From: Sorex araneus
Taxonomy: Eukaryota; Chordata; Mammalia; Eulipotyphla; Soricidae
Length of the DNA: 64,000 nucleotides
NCBI RefSeq assembly: GCF_027595985.1
Contig: NC_073307.1
Location: forward strand, 43,254,594 to 43,318,593
Reading direction: 5' to 3'
Shown piece by piece: positions 45,401 to 59,559 of the stretch. The translations under genes and the position numbers were made by a program. The notes beneath the pieces were generated by a model, which worked only from the letters and a program-made list of their open reading frames with translations, was not told the origin of the DNA and did not search any database. How positions within the stretch are numbered: position 1 is the first letter of the stretch; the number at the start of each line of letters is the position of its first letter.

Positions 45401-48400
45401 GCCTGGTAGCTTGCCAGGCTCTGCTATGTGAATGAGATCAGGTTTCCTAAATAAACACTGTAGCACTGTAGTCCCATTGTTCATCAGTTTGCTCGAGCTG
45501 GCACCAGTAACGTCTCCATTGTGAGACTTGTTAATGTAATAAACACTAAAAAAGAAAATAAAGCCATACAGCATATCTATGGACAACGAGCAGATACATA
45601 CCTGCCCCCAAAATATCTGTAGTTAAAAAAAAATACATAGACTTTGGAAGCATTAAAAGAAGAAAGAAAATAAAGTTAATGCAATAGAATGAAGAAAAAT
45701 AGCTGAATTCCCTTAATAGTGAACACACACAATAAATTTACTTCAATTTACATGCAATTAAAAAATAGACAAATTGAGGTTAGCATAACATATACAGTTG
45801 TGTAAAAAATAGTAGTTTTGATTTTTAAGTTCCCAGCTATAGGTTCTAATTCTATGCACAGGCTACATAAAATTCAGATGAGCAAATCCATTTCTATGGG
45901 GGGAAAAGGAAAAAAAGCTTCATTTACATTGCACAGATATTATCACAGTCTGTGATATTACTCCATAAATTTTGTAAAGATTTTCAAAGAAACCAGGTTC
46001 TAACCTTTAAACAGCCCAGAAAACTGGTTAACTATGTGGGTTGGTAAATGTGTGAATTTCTACTAGATTGAGGAGAGAGGTTACCTCAAAATTAAGGCAG
46101 GGTTGACAATTTGTAAGTTGTAAAATTGGGGGGCCCATACAAAGAAGCATCATCACTGAGATGAAAAAAACTGATGTGATTGGTCACTTATCAGACACCT
46201 GGCTCAGCACCACTGGGGCTGATCTGCCATGGGTACTACAATAGTGTGAGGTAGGTAGACTAGACCTGCAGCCAGAAGGCCAAGTGCCTCCAGTAAGGGG
46301 GAGCTGAGGTTCGAGGGAAACTTAGCAAGGATGGGACTGTTCTGATTCTGAGCTGCTGTGGGAGGGAGTCGCCAGCCACACTCTACACTTAGATCAGAGC
46401 TAGTACAACCTAGGAACTAAATTGGACATTTTATCAAATTTAAACATCCACGTCAGGGGCTATTATACTGAGCAATGCATTATATTATAATGAGCATCAA
46501 TGAGAATGAATTTGTGAGTGTTGGGGCTTCACTGGCAGGGCTCCATGAGGTACTCAGGAGGCCATGTGTAGCTAGGGATCAGACCCAGACCTCTTGCATG
46601 CAAAGTATGTATTCAGTCACTGGTTGATAAAATCGTAATCCTCTGGTCAATTAGTTTCATATTAAACTCTTCCTGAGCCACTTGGGGGACCAGTGACGGG
46701 CACCAATTTCCCACCCCGTCTGGGCAGGTTCTGATTTTAAAGGAAAAGGTGGTCTTGTGAGCTTTTCGGTGTAATAACCATCTTGGTGATTCCAAAGCTC
46801 CGCTCCATCAGACAGGTGCTGAGATGAACCTAAGGGAAACAGCTCCGGTTCACGGGAGTGTGGACACAGTCCAAGGCTGACAGAAACCAGGTCACCTAAA
46901 CCACAACAACGTTAGCACACATATACTAAGTGTCAGGCATGATTAATACTATGCCTGAGAACTAAGAGTCTGTCTTCCTCAGGGCCCAGCAGAGCCTCAG
47001 GAGGAAAAGAAAATGGGTCTGCCTGTGTTGGTTATAAGTTGGACTCTCAAATAAATCATGACATATTTATTAAAGGAGCTGCTCTCTCAACATTTTAATC
47101 CAACTAGATGATTTAACAGGAAGGTCTGAAAGGAAACAGTCATGGACTGTAGCTGAAGTGAATGGCTTTGCACAAAATGACCACAACAGCAAGAGGACAG
47201 ATGGCTTTGCAGACCAGGCAAAGCTAGTGAATCAGGGACTGGAGCAATAGTAAAATGGTCGGGACATTTTTCTTACACGTATCTGACCTGGGTTTAGCCC
47301 CTGGCACCATATATGGTCCCCAGAGCCCCACCAGGAGTGATCCCTGAGCACAGAGCCAGGAGTAAGCCCTGAGCACTGCCCTCTGTGGCCCCTAAATAAA
47401 ATAAAGCCAGAAAAGTCAGTAGGTCAGACAAGGGTTCTAGGAGATAGCATATGACACAAACTCTAAGGAGAGACAACAAAAACTGATAAACCCTTTCAGC
47501 TTAGAATCTCGGAAACTTCATGGAGCAGAAGAACCCATCTGATTAATTCAGATTTATATCTCAAGCCCTAAATTCCCAATGGGAAGTAGGGTCTGTGAAG
47601 GTGCAGATAATCTTTAATAACAAGCAAAAAAGGGAAGACACCTTTATTCCCAAGTCTTTAGGAGCCCAGGAAATTTAAGGAACTCATAAAATGTTCTGAA
47701 GCAATGACCCTAGATGGCAGGTAAGTTTTGGTGGTTCAATGCAATGAACATTACATTTGCAAATCTAAGGTTCGAGGAAATGATTCTTCTCCAGCCCTGT
47801 GATGCTGGGGACAGCCTGGGTCACTCCGGCATTGCTGATGGACCTCCAGGTCTGCACCCAGAGAAGCCCCAGAGTACAGCTCATTTAAAACAGAAGGTAA
47901 GAAAAATTTTCTCAATGTGTGAGTATTCTATGGTGTTCCACAGATAAGCCAGAAAAATGGCATGGTACACAAAAGCTTTTAGGTTACACATATACATTTT
48001 CTGATTAAAAAACACATATTTGGTGTTTCAAAGGTTTTTAGTAAAAGCCTACAAAAGGAAAACATTCCATTAGTTTGTTCTAGAAGGAAAAACCATAGTC
48101 ACTTTTTTGTTTGTTTGTTTTGGACCACACTTGTCTGTGCTCAGGGCTTACTCCTGGGCTCTGCCCTCAGGGATCACTGCTGGTGGTTCTCAAGGAATCA
48201 TTTGCAATGTTGGGAATCAAACCAGAGTAAACGCTTGCAAAGTAATGCCTTAACCCATGTATTAACTCTCTGGCCCATCATCACTTCCTTAAATGTTTAT
48301 ATTCTACCATACTTACTCTTACATTTAGTTAGTTTATATTCTAACACAGTGGGTAGGGCGTTTGCCTACACGGCTGACCCGGGTTCAGTTCGTCTGTCCC

Positions 48401-51400
48401 TCTCGGAAAGTCTGGCAAGCTACCAAAAGTATCCCACCCGAATGGCAGAGCCTGGCAAGCTACCCGTGGTGTATTTGATATGCGAAAAACAGTAACAAGT
48501 CTCATAATGGAGACATTACTGGTGCCTACTCGAGCAAATCGATGAACAACAGGACGACAGTGCAACAGACAGTGCTATATTCTAACTTATACTGATAAAC
48601 TTATTTACCAAATTAAGTTCCCACTTTATGTTACAGGTTTATGGATCTGAACTGTAGCACTGCACTGTATCACTGTCATCCCTGTTGTTCACCGATTTGC
48701 TTGAGCGGGTACCAGTAACATCTCCATTGTGAGACTTGTTACTGTTTTTGGCATATCGAATACACCACGGGTAGCTTGCCAAGCTCTGACGTGCAGGTGG
48801 GATACTCTCCGTAGCTCACCGGGCTTTCCAAGAGGGATGGAGAAATCGAACCCGGGTTGGCTGCGTGCAAAGCAAATGCCCTACCTGCTGTGCTACTGCT
48901 CCAGTCCAGATCGGAACTACATTTTTGTTTTGTATTGTTTTTTGCATCACACCCAGCGATGCTCAGGGGTTACTCCTGTACTCCTGGTTCTGCACTCAGG
49001 AATTACTCCTGGCAGTACTTGGGGGACCATATGGGATACCGGGGATGGAACCCAAGTCTGCTGCGTGCAAGGCAAATGACGTACCCACTGCTAGCTGTAT
49101 AGTATGTGAATATTTATAGGACATATTATTCCATGTTTTTAGGAATATATGGTTATGGTTAAATGTAATGGCATGTTTGGTTAAAGGAATGTATGATTAA
49201 ATATAATGACTTGGGTTTTGCTTGTCAGTATTTTTTTTTACCCAGCAGAAGAACTGGGAAGCAAGCTTGTATAATATTTTGTGAAGGGAGAGCAAGGCTG
49301 GGTCACCTGATGGTGTTTGGAGGCTACTCCTGGCTCTGTGCTTAGTGATTGCTCTCAGAGCAGTTCAGGGGCAAGGTGGTGCCAGAAATCAAACTGGGGT
49401 CAGCTCTGTCCAAGGCAAGCGCCTTAACCTCTGTATTATCTCTCTGCTTTGCACATTTGAACTTAAAAAGAAATACAGTGGGTTCAAGGACATGGAAATC
49501 AGATCTATAAAAGGAATCCAGCAAACAAAAGACATTTGTGCAACATCCAGGCTGATGTAACAATGATCATTTTTTAAAAAAGATATATTGATACATCTCA
49601 CAAAATAAATGAATGATGTACACTTTTGTGAAATACAAATCTGTTTGAATCTGGGTGTCTGAACAGGTGTATAATGAGCACAATAGGGATACCAAAGTTG
49701 ATTAAGTATCCTATGTAAATCCATTTTTATACAGAAAGCCAAATCCCACGGATAGGTGATCTCTTTTATAACTCAATTAGTTGGTGGTGAGACTAAGTGC
49801 AGGAAAAAAATCACGATTTTTCTGGTTGATGCAAAGAACTTTGGGGAACTAAATGCAAGAAAGGTCTCGTGTTTCCTTCTTACCTTTCACTCACAGCTTG
49901 CCAATTGTCGACTAAAAAGTCCTTTACAATGTACCGGCCAACTTCAGATGCCGCCACAGCTTCCATTACATTTGTTTCATTAAAAGTGAATGGAGACGTA
50001 ATGATGGCATACTGCATGTACCTGCAAAGGTACATTTGCAAAACCACAAATATGTCAAAAAGAATTCAACAGAGTAAATTCCATTTGTTTAAATGAAGAT
50101 CTCCTCAGGGTCCTAACTTAGTTGGGAACTGAACCCCTATCACTACCTCCAGGTTCCTCTACCAGGAACATTTTTCTTCTTCTTTTATTTATATAGATAT
50201 AAAAAGTATGTATACATATATATGTATATATATTTGGATTTGTTTGGGGACCATATTCGGCAGTGCTCAGGGCTTACTGCTGGCTCTGCACTCAGGGAAT
50301 CACTCTTGGAGGGACCAAGGGGGATGCAGTGCCAGGGATCGAACCCTGGTTGGCTAGGTGCAAGGCAGGTACCCTGCCTGATCTACTATCTCTCCAATCT
50401 CAAACACCAGATCTTTCAAAGCAAGTTTCAGTAATTACCTTTTAAGTATCCGTGGATCTCTACTGCAGCCCATGGCATAAGCGTATTGCATTTTCTCTTC
50501 TTCCTTTGTTTTGTTTTTGTAGACATTTAACAAGAAGTCCCATTCTTTATCATTTCCCAAGGCAATGCCATAACATAAAATCACACTTTTAATCGGATCA
50601 GGTATTCTGTAAGTCATAACATGCAATACAATTTCTCATAGAAGTTGATAAATATGTTTTCTACATCGCTATACATATAGGGAAAACATAGTTGGATTTC
50701 TAAGAAAAAAAGATCAAAAGCAGGAATCTAGAAAAACAATTGCGGAAATCTCTAGCATGAAAAAAGTCATGAAATTAGTTTAGAAATGATGTTTTAAGGG
50801 AGATGTAAATTAGAGTAATACAAACCATAGATAGACAGATAATTCAATTTGCTCTCATAGTTACCATGCTTTCTAAGAGTCCGTTCTAGAGGTAAGAAAA
50901 TAAAACCAAAATGAGAGGGTCTAAGACTCAACTCTCAGCAGGACTTAAACTCATGAGGAAGGAATAACTTTGGAGAATATATTTTCTCATAGTTATCACA
51001 TATGACGATATACAAAAGAGTTCAAATAAGCATAAAAGCTTAATAGGGAACGTGAGACCTGGGAGACAACTCATGGTATATATTATAATCTCGCTGATGT
51101 GCACAGTCCCATACAACGAAGTATTTTGGAGGAAAAAAAAGTGATATAGAGGAGAGATTGCCAAGTGAAAACAAAGAAATTACTCCCAGAATGAGATCAC
51201 TGAAAAGGTAGAGAAATGGGGTGCTGAAATGGGGCACAAGCAAGTGTGGTTACAGCATCCTTCTTACTCATTTTCTGGATGCTTCATCCATTTTCTGAAG
51301 AGTTCTCTTGACATTTGAAGACAGTCTTCAAGGCCCAACCAACATGCAGTTAAAAAAAGTTTTTCCAGTGATATCCTTGAAGGAAAATGCAAAGAAAAAC

Positions 51401-52178
51401 ATTTTTATCTTGCATGACTACATTTATTTTTCTGCCTTCAAGAGTAAGTATTTCATGAAAGAATAGGTATTTAAAAACATCCTTCCAATAGCATACGGAT
51501 TGTGTAAAAATAGCTTTTTTGGACAGCAAATGTACTTAAGATGCAGAGAAAGATATACAGAGAGGTTCTCAGGCACCATATAAACTCCTAAAGCTGGTGT
51601 TTTTTGAAGTTAGAAATAAATTAATGCCATTCTTCATCTTCCTGAAACACACACGGCGTGCACACACTCCACATCTGTTATCAATTTATTTTTCTTCCCC
51701 TTTACAATAATTGCTTCATGGATTAAAAAAGTGAATTCAGAGTATCTGATATCATAAACTTTTAAAAATATTTCTTTCTCTATATCTGGAAACAAGAGGA
51801 AACCAATTCTTTCTCCCCCCCCCCTTGACAATGCACCTTTCCTTCCCTATTTCTTCCTCTCCTCCAGCCTTATCAATGATGTCCAGCAAAAGAAGAGAAG
51901 TCTTTTTATTGCTTTTTTCTCATAAAGCTAAGAAGCTATATACCTTATGGTTAAAAAACAAAATTAATTTGAAGAAATACAATAAAAGACAATAATAAGT
52001 CCCAATTGGCAATGCCTTGAGGCATCTCTCACTATACTCTGAGTTTACACCGGAATAAAGGAATTCAAACTGGCCAGAAGACTCCAGAAAATGCAAGAGC
52101 CAACTCTCTATTACGCTGACTTTCTGATAAGCAACAATGGAATGTTCAAGGAGAGGTCCTGAGAGGAGGTGGGGGGCG

Positions 52179-52234
<56 letters not shown>

Positions 52235-55200
52235 ACACTGACTTATCATCACTCTCTTGCCACCCATCAAAAGTTGACTACAGCAAGACATTCTCTCTAA
52301 CTCTGTCTGTGGCCATGAAAAAGAGGATTGCTCCTCAGATGCCACAACCACTGGTCACTTTGATGGTGAATGTGGCAGGTTAACATATATACTGGTTGAC
52401 CAAGCACACCTCTGACTTCTCATTCATGCCCATAACTTCCTATCCACTTTGCAGCTAATTCTTACCCTCTTTCACAATCTTTCCATCCAACCTTCTGTCC
52501 TTTCTGTCACATGCCCTTGGACTAAAATCTCTCCCCTTCAAAGAAACTCCAGAAAACAGAATAACATTTTTTGTCTATTTTGTGTTTCTCTTTTGGTTTC
52601 ATCTTGATGTTGACTAGAGGTGGTGATGGTTATTAGTTTTCTCCCTATCTCTCGATGCCCATCCTGCACACATACAAGCCTTGCATCAAAGGGAGGTACT
52701 GGTACCTCAGCTCTGCCTTGTCTGTCATGCCTGTGCCAGCGCATCACAACAGCAGGCTACAGTGCTCAGAAAAGCAGGGAATGAAAATTATTCGAAATTC
52801 TTACTCAGGATCACACATAAATGACATATATTTCACACTGTCAGCCTCCCACATAACATTTGGATTATAGTAAAAATTTGTTATTAATAATGTTCAGAGG
52901 GAACATTGTCTCCTGTGGCCTTTCCATGCCCTTCAATTCACTGATGTAGAATAGCTCTAAATTGTACAATACTTCAACCAGTACCTAAACATTTGAGAAT
53001 ACAGAGCTCTAGGTTCTGAATTTTTCCTGTATTTACTTTGCAAGTAAATTACGATCCTAACTATTCATTCCTTTTAGGATGCAAGTAGTTCACCAACTCC
53101 AAGGCTATTGTTCGGCAGTAGCATATAAACTCTCTCAAGAAAAAATAGGAATGGGATCTTATTTTATATATCGGAACTTAGCTATTAATATGAACTAACT
53201 TATTAAATTGTTCCAAAACATACTTACAGGGCTAAATAGTCATCCTCCAGGGCTGCTGCATTTTCACGAATTGTGGTTGAATAAACATTCCATATTGAAG
53301 TAAGTCTTGTTAACAGATATTTCTATAAACAATGAAAATATAAACATACTTATTGGTTCAAAACACTGAATTTGTATTTTATTTCTTTTTGTGAAGAAGC
53401 ATTCAGAGACATGTGACATATTTCTTTAAAAATAATCTCTGAATTGATAAATGTGTAACTGATTATTTTTTTCACTTATCTAGGTTCAATTTTCTTCTTC
53501 ATAAGCAATAAATAACATAACTTAGGTAAACACACCATGTAACACATAGTAAGAATTCAATAGGTATCAACAATTATCATTAATATCACCCCAAACATTG
53601 TCTGCTACCTTCAAAATAAAGAAAATAAAACCATTAAACTTTATAATATGATTTATGCCTTAGAAAAATCTATGACCTTAGTCTGGAATCTTTCTGAAAT
53701 ATAAGCTGGTAAGTAATATTATGGAAGCTGTACATTTATCTATCCATTCTTAATAAAAAATATTAATGCTATTCCTTGAAAGTCCTCAAAACTAAGTATG
53801 TTTTTACTGCTTTATGCAAAACCAGTCATCACATACTACCAGTTACCTCAATCCCACAAACAGTTGTGTGCCTGCCTCTATTGATCAGGATTCCCAGAGC
53901 CAAGCAGGTCAGCATTTTTGGAGACTAAAGAAAAGAAAATCTGTAGCTTTGTGACCAAAGCGATAGTACAGTGGTCAGGGCTCTTGCATGTGGCTGACTC
54001 GAGTTTGATATGGTCGAACCTCATATCGTCCCCCAGGAGTGATCCCTTAACACAGGACCAGGAGTGAGCACGGGTGGATGTGATCCCAAGACAACAACAA
54101 CAAATCTGAGGTTTTGAGAGTGATCCTATCCTGATAATGCTCCCCAAATTCACTTGAAATCACTACCTAAAAGACCTGCTGACTCGTTTGTGTTCCTAAT
54201 TTCTCAGAAGGATTGATTCCCAATTTCTGCTTTCTCACCTGTGCCCTATTTCTTACGATGATTTTTAAGATCTTATAATAGAACTTTCCCCCTTTTTTAC
54301 TTTCATATGAAAATGTTTCTCCTTTATATAATGACCTGGGGACATGTCACTTCATCATTCATTTAAATTTTTCCCTCATTCTTTCTGTGAATGAGTGCAC
54401 ACAAAAGAAGCCAACACCAAAAGCATTTTCAAAATGTTTACTTTTCCCCTGGGATATATCTCTTTGGTAGTCTGCTTCTCTGTTTTGAGTATTGGCCCAC
54501 ACCTAGAAACGCTTAGGGAATAGTCCTGGTGTAGTGCTCAGAGTGATCGGATCACTCAAGCAGTGCTCAGAAGACCATATGGTATCAGGGATCAAACCTA
54601 GGATTCTCATATGCAAAGCACGTTCTTTAGCCCACTGTGCTGTCTTCATGGATCTATTTCTCTAGTTTTAAGTGCTGGTCCTAGAGTAAATTAGAATATT
54701 TCAATTACAAATATAACCTTGTTAGAAGTCATTTTGTTACTAGGAACCATTATAGCTAAATAGTTGCTAATAAATACTATCCTTTTCTGGAAGAAAGAGG
54801 CAGGCCATTTCTGTACTTCCTAGAACTACAGTTATTTCCACCAAGAATTACATAACTTTTCAAACTTCTCTCACATTCATCTCCTAGATTAGGCCTAAAA
54901 ATAAGGCACTTTAATGTGATATATGTATATGCATATATATATCAGAGATTACTATGAGAAAGATAAATTTCACAGATGCTGGAGAGAATGTATAAAGAGA
55001 AAAAGAATATTTCTCTTAAAACCACATGACAAAAAATGAAATTACCTTTAGTAATGGGTATAAATCATAGTTGTTCACCTCAGAAATAAGATCCCTGGTT
55101 ACCAGGTTCACCAAGACTGCATACCATACTATAATTTCATCTTCTTCAGCAAGGTACTTGGTTAAATCAAGTGCTGTTTCAATCTCAATATAATTGTTTC

Positions 55201-58200
55201 TGTTTGGTTTAAAAAACACACACACTCAAAAAAACCTTCAGTCGCTAAATGAATTTGCACACTTTCCATGCTTGTTCCATGCTTCAATGCCTGCCTTCAG
55301 TAAGACTGTCAAATAAAAAAAACAAAAACTAGAGGGTAAAGAAAGGTCCCATTTTCTTGATAAGATGGAACTCAACCAATGTTGACCAACTACCCATTTC
55401 AAGTTGGGTCATTCAAATACCCAAATGCTTGGAGATTAAAAAAAAAAACTCCAACCCCAGTGTTGGATTATTACTGGATAATTAATATTTGTGCATTAAG
55501 TAGTCATATTTCTGGGAGTATAATTGCTACTCAGCAAGTTTTCATGACATTCTCGGTTGAATGCATTGCCAGCTACTGTGAAAACACAAACACAGATGAC
55601 ATTTTTTTTTTTTGCCTGCTATTCAGAAACTATTAATCCAGTGAGGAGCTGAGGCTTAGAAGGAGTGATTAATGAAAGATCTTAGAAAAGGCAATGAATA
55701 CAATAGAAAAAGAAGAAAAACACAAGTATAAGATTTAAAAAAGGCAGGGGAAGCCTTCTGCAGGGTGAAGTTGAGAGAAGGATAATAAAGAACGGGTAGG
55801 ACTGGGATGGGTAAAACGTAAGGAGGAAGTAAATTTAGAATGAAGAAGGTAGACTAGGAATCAGTGATGTGCAAGGCAAGATGACAGAGGTAGAGTTTCT
55901 TCAGTGTTACCATGAGAGGTGCTGTGAATAGGAAAGATGGACCAAAACTGTGAGAGCTTTGAAGGACAGGAGAAAAAGTTTCCATTTGGTAGAAATGTAT
56001 TTAAACATCTAAGTATCATTATGAAATTAATACAAAAATTATTTTGCAAAATGGGTTTAGACCTTGACCTGACACCATGCACAAAAGTCAGATCAAAATG
56101 GATTAAAGACCTCAACATTAGACCACAAACCATAAGGTACATTGAAGACAAGGTCGGCGAAACCCTCCACGATATTGAAGATAAAGGTATCTTCAAAGGT
56201 GACACGGAACTAAGCAATCTAGTAAAAACAGAGATCAACAAATGGGACTACATTAAACTAAAAAGCTTCTGCACCGCAAGAGATACAGTGACCAGAATCC
56301 AAAGACTATCCACAGAATGGGAAAGGATATTTACACAATACCCATCAGATAAGGGGTTGATATCAATGGTATATAAAGCACTGGTTGAGCTCTACAAGAA
56401 GAAAACATCCAACCCCATCAAAAAATGGGGCGAAGAAATGAACAGAAACTTTACCAAGGAAGAAATACGAATGGCCAAAAGGCACATGAAAAAGTGCTCT
56501 GCATCACTAATCATCAGAGAGATGCAGATCAAAACAACCATGAGATACCACCTCACACCACAGAGACTAGCACACATCCAAAAGAACAAAAGCAACCGCT
56601 GTTGGAGAGGATGTGGGGAGAAAGGGACCCTTCTTCACTGCTGGTGGGAATGCCGACTGGTTCAGCCCTTCTGGAAAACAATTTGGACGACTCTCAAAAA
56701 ATTAGATATTGAATTCCCATTTGACCCAGCAATACCACTGCTGGGAATATATCCCAGAGAGGCAAAAAAGTCCAATCGAAACAACATCTGCACATGTATG
56801 TTCATCGCAGCACTGTTTACAATAGCCAGAATCTGGAAAAAACCCGAATGCCCCAGAACGGATGACTGGTTGAGGAAACTTTGGTACATCTATACAATGG
56901 AATACTATGCAGCTGTTAGAAAAAAGGAGGTCAAGAATTTTGTAGTTAAGTGGATGGGCATGAAAAGTTTTATGCTGAGTGAAATGAGTCAGAAAGAGAG
57001 AGACAGACATAGAAAGATTGCACTCATCTATGGTATATAGAATAACAGAGTGGGAGACTAACACCCAAGAACTGTAGAAATAAGTACCAGGAGGTTGACT
57101 CCATGGCTTCGAGGCTGGCCTCACGTTCCGGGGAAAGGTCAACTCAGAGAAGCGATCACCAACTACATTGTAGTCGAAGGCCATGTTGGGGAAGGGAGTT
57201 GCGGGCTGAATGAGGGCTAGAGACTGAGCACAGCGGCCACTCAACACCTTTATTGCAAACCACAACAGCTAATTAGAGAGAGAAAACAGAAGGGAATGCC
57301 TTGCCACAGTGGCAGGGTGGGGTGGGGGGGAGATGGGATTGGGGAGGGTGGGAGGGACACTGGGTTTACGGGTGGTGGAGAATGGGCACTGGTGAAGGGA
57401 TGGGTTCCCAAACTTTGTATGAGGGAAGTATAAGCACAAAAGTGTATAAATCTGTAACTGTACCCTCACGGTGATTCTCTAATTAAAAATAAATAAATTA
57501 AAAAAAATATATTTTGCAACTGTGTTAAAGAAAACAGAATGGAATTCAAGACAACTAATGGCTGGACACTAATGCAACAGGCTAGGTGAGAAATGATGAA
57601 AGCTTGCAAAGGTAGAAAGGAAAGAGTCCAAATGACATTCCTAAGACTAGATGAGACATGGCATTTCAATGGCAGATGGAGAGATCTTCAATTCTTCAAG
57701 ATCAAGTGAAAGAAGAGTGCACACAAAGAAACTCATTGCAGAAGCAATTTAGAGGTAGAACTCAAGGTCACTCATCAGGACAAACAGAAGACAGGAGACA
57801 AGTAGAGAGAGAAATTTAGAAATCATCAAGATAGTCGTCCACAAACATTTGCTGGGCTCACACTATGTGTACCTATAACAGAATAATCACTGAGGTGGTA
57901 CTGAGTTATCTCTAAGTTGTCTAAAGGAAAAAAGAGAAGAAACTATCATCACCATGACTAATCTTGAGGATGGTCAACAGGAAGAAAAGTCAGATGTGTG
58001 AGGAGAAACAGGTCTGCCTACTGGAGTCTTGGAAAGCAAAATAAAGCTTCCAGCAGGATGTAGTCAACTATCAAAGTCATGCTAATTTTAGGAGGTGTTT
58101 CAGCAAAGCAGTAAAGAAAATGTGAGATGAGTAACAGAGGGGGAGGGGGAAGCAACAAAGCAATTAAGGAGAAAATATGCAGACTTTTGCTCAAAAAACA

Positions 58201-59491
58201 TGACAACAAAGAAAGACAGAACACACTGAACAATTTCTCATTCAAGCTCCCTGGTTGTATAGTCTGAAAATTTTAATTCCAAACATATACTAAGGTGCCT
58301 GAATAACCATTTATCAGCATAGAATATATTAAATATGTCTACTATAAATACAATTAGTAATTCTTGAATATATAAAAGCATGGGCCATATCTCATTAAAA
58401 TAATCCCTGTGGCCATCACCCTTGGTGATGAACAAAAGTTACTTCAAAATTTCAAATGATAGTCTATGTTTTTCAGCAACTATTTCTCTTGGATATGCCA
58501 GCTACTTTATTTCCTTAACCTAAAAGATCACATTAAAACATGGACACATTCCCAAGAGCCTTCACAGATTTACCATCTTAATATTTAACAGCCTTTACAA
58601 ATGTAAACTAGACTCATTTGTATTTCATCAACGTTTCATTTATTTACTTTTTACTTGTTTTCCCCAATAGGGGCTACACCCAATCTTGTATACACCCAGC
58701 ATATCTCTACTACTTGACTTCTCCCCAAAGCCCTAAGTTTTATTCATTTTGTAGGGGAGAAAGACTTCAGAAGCCACGCTCAGGAGGTGCAGAGGCTCCT
58801 CTTAGCAACTCTCAGTCAACAGGTCAAACACACAACAATGCTTGACCCCTGCAAAGGTTCTCGGGGCCACACCCTGTGGTGCTCAGGGGACCATGTGGTG
58901 CTGGGGCTCAGCACAGGGTTGGCTGCACACAAAGCAATCATAGCCCCCGGGCTCTCTCTCCAACCCTGGTAAGTTTTATTCTTAATTGAGACTTTTTAAA
59001 TAGTAATTTTTACTACTTTTGACAATCATTCTATGCATATTTAAATACTGCTCATCTTTTCTATTTCTGGTTTCCCTACTGTATCCTTCTAAACCTTTTC
59101 CTTTGAAACCTTCCCTCTTAAAACACTAAATCATCTTTGCTTTCCTTCTAATGTTTTGTGAAAAATTTTCTACAATCAATTTAAATTTTACTACACCAAG
59201 GTTAAATTAAAAATATAGAATTGTGATATAATTTTACATTAAACTTTGCCTTGAAAAAAAAATACCTTTCCTTTCAAATGATAAAAAACATGAGCTTATT
59301 TCTAACAGCAATATTTCCTTTTTCATGACAAACCTTGTAAAAAGTTGTCATTTTTATTGTCCTACTGGCCCCTTCCAACAAAAATAGTTGAAAATGGACA
59401 GGAATTGGGTGTTGAAAGTATGTAAAGGGATATACCTGATAACCTCTCAGTATCTATAATGCAAACCATAATGCCCAAAAGGAGAAGGGGA

Positions 59492-59559
<68 letters not shown>

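Larger units (their letters stand above)
43305..49883 (-). other. LVRN: LVRN intron g/h
   Basis: A 6.6-kb intron. It contains an old SINE at 43475-43595 (-), an L1 with TSD at 43631-44058, and a possible SINE fragment at 44415-44665. An old L1 lies at 44820-45235 and SINE-B pieces at 45243-45440 and 45457-45533. Other SINEs lie at 46510-46615 (-), 47234-47400 (+), 48105-48278 (-), 48346-48575 (+, SINE-B), 48657-48907 (-, SINE-B), 48935-49095 (-) and 49285-49450 (-). The stretches 45540-46500, 46620-47230 and 47410-48100 show nothing recognised. Confidence 0.65.
50022..53227 (-). other. LVRN: LVRN introns around exons e and f
   Basis: Introns f/g (50022-50438), e/f (50607-51267) and d/e (51376-53227). 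The first holds a gene-sense old SINE at 50236-50400. The last is mostly single-copy AT-rich DNA with a GA microsatellite at 52180-52229; I see no further exon. Confidence 0.65.

Noticed and set aside
48729-49119. Open frames with RVACQAL / RQTPYPLCY-type peptides, seen at many places
   Set aside because: The same peptides recur wherever SINE-A or SINE-B occur; they are repeat translations.
55937-57040. 367-codon frame as a host gene
   Set aside because: The sequence is the C-terminus of LINE-1 ORF2, with the first codons reading through flanking DNA and the target duplication.
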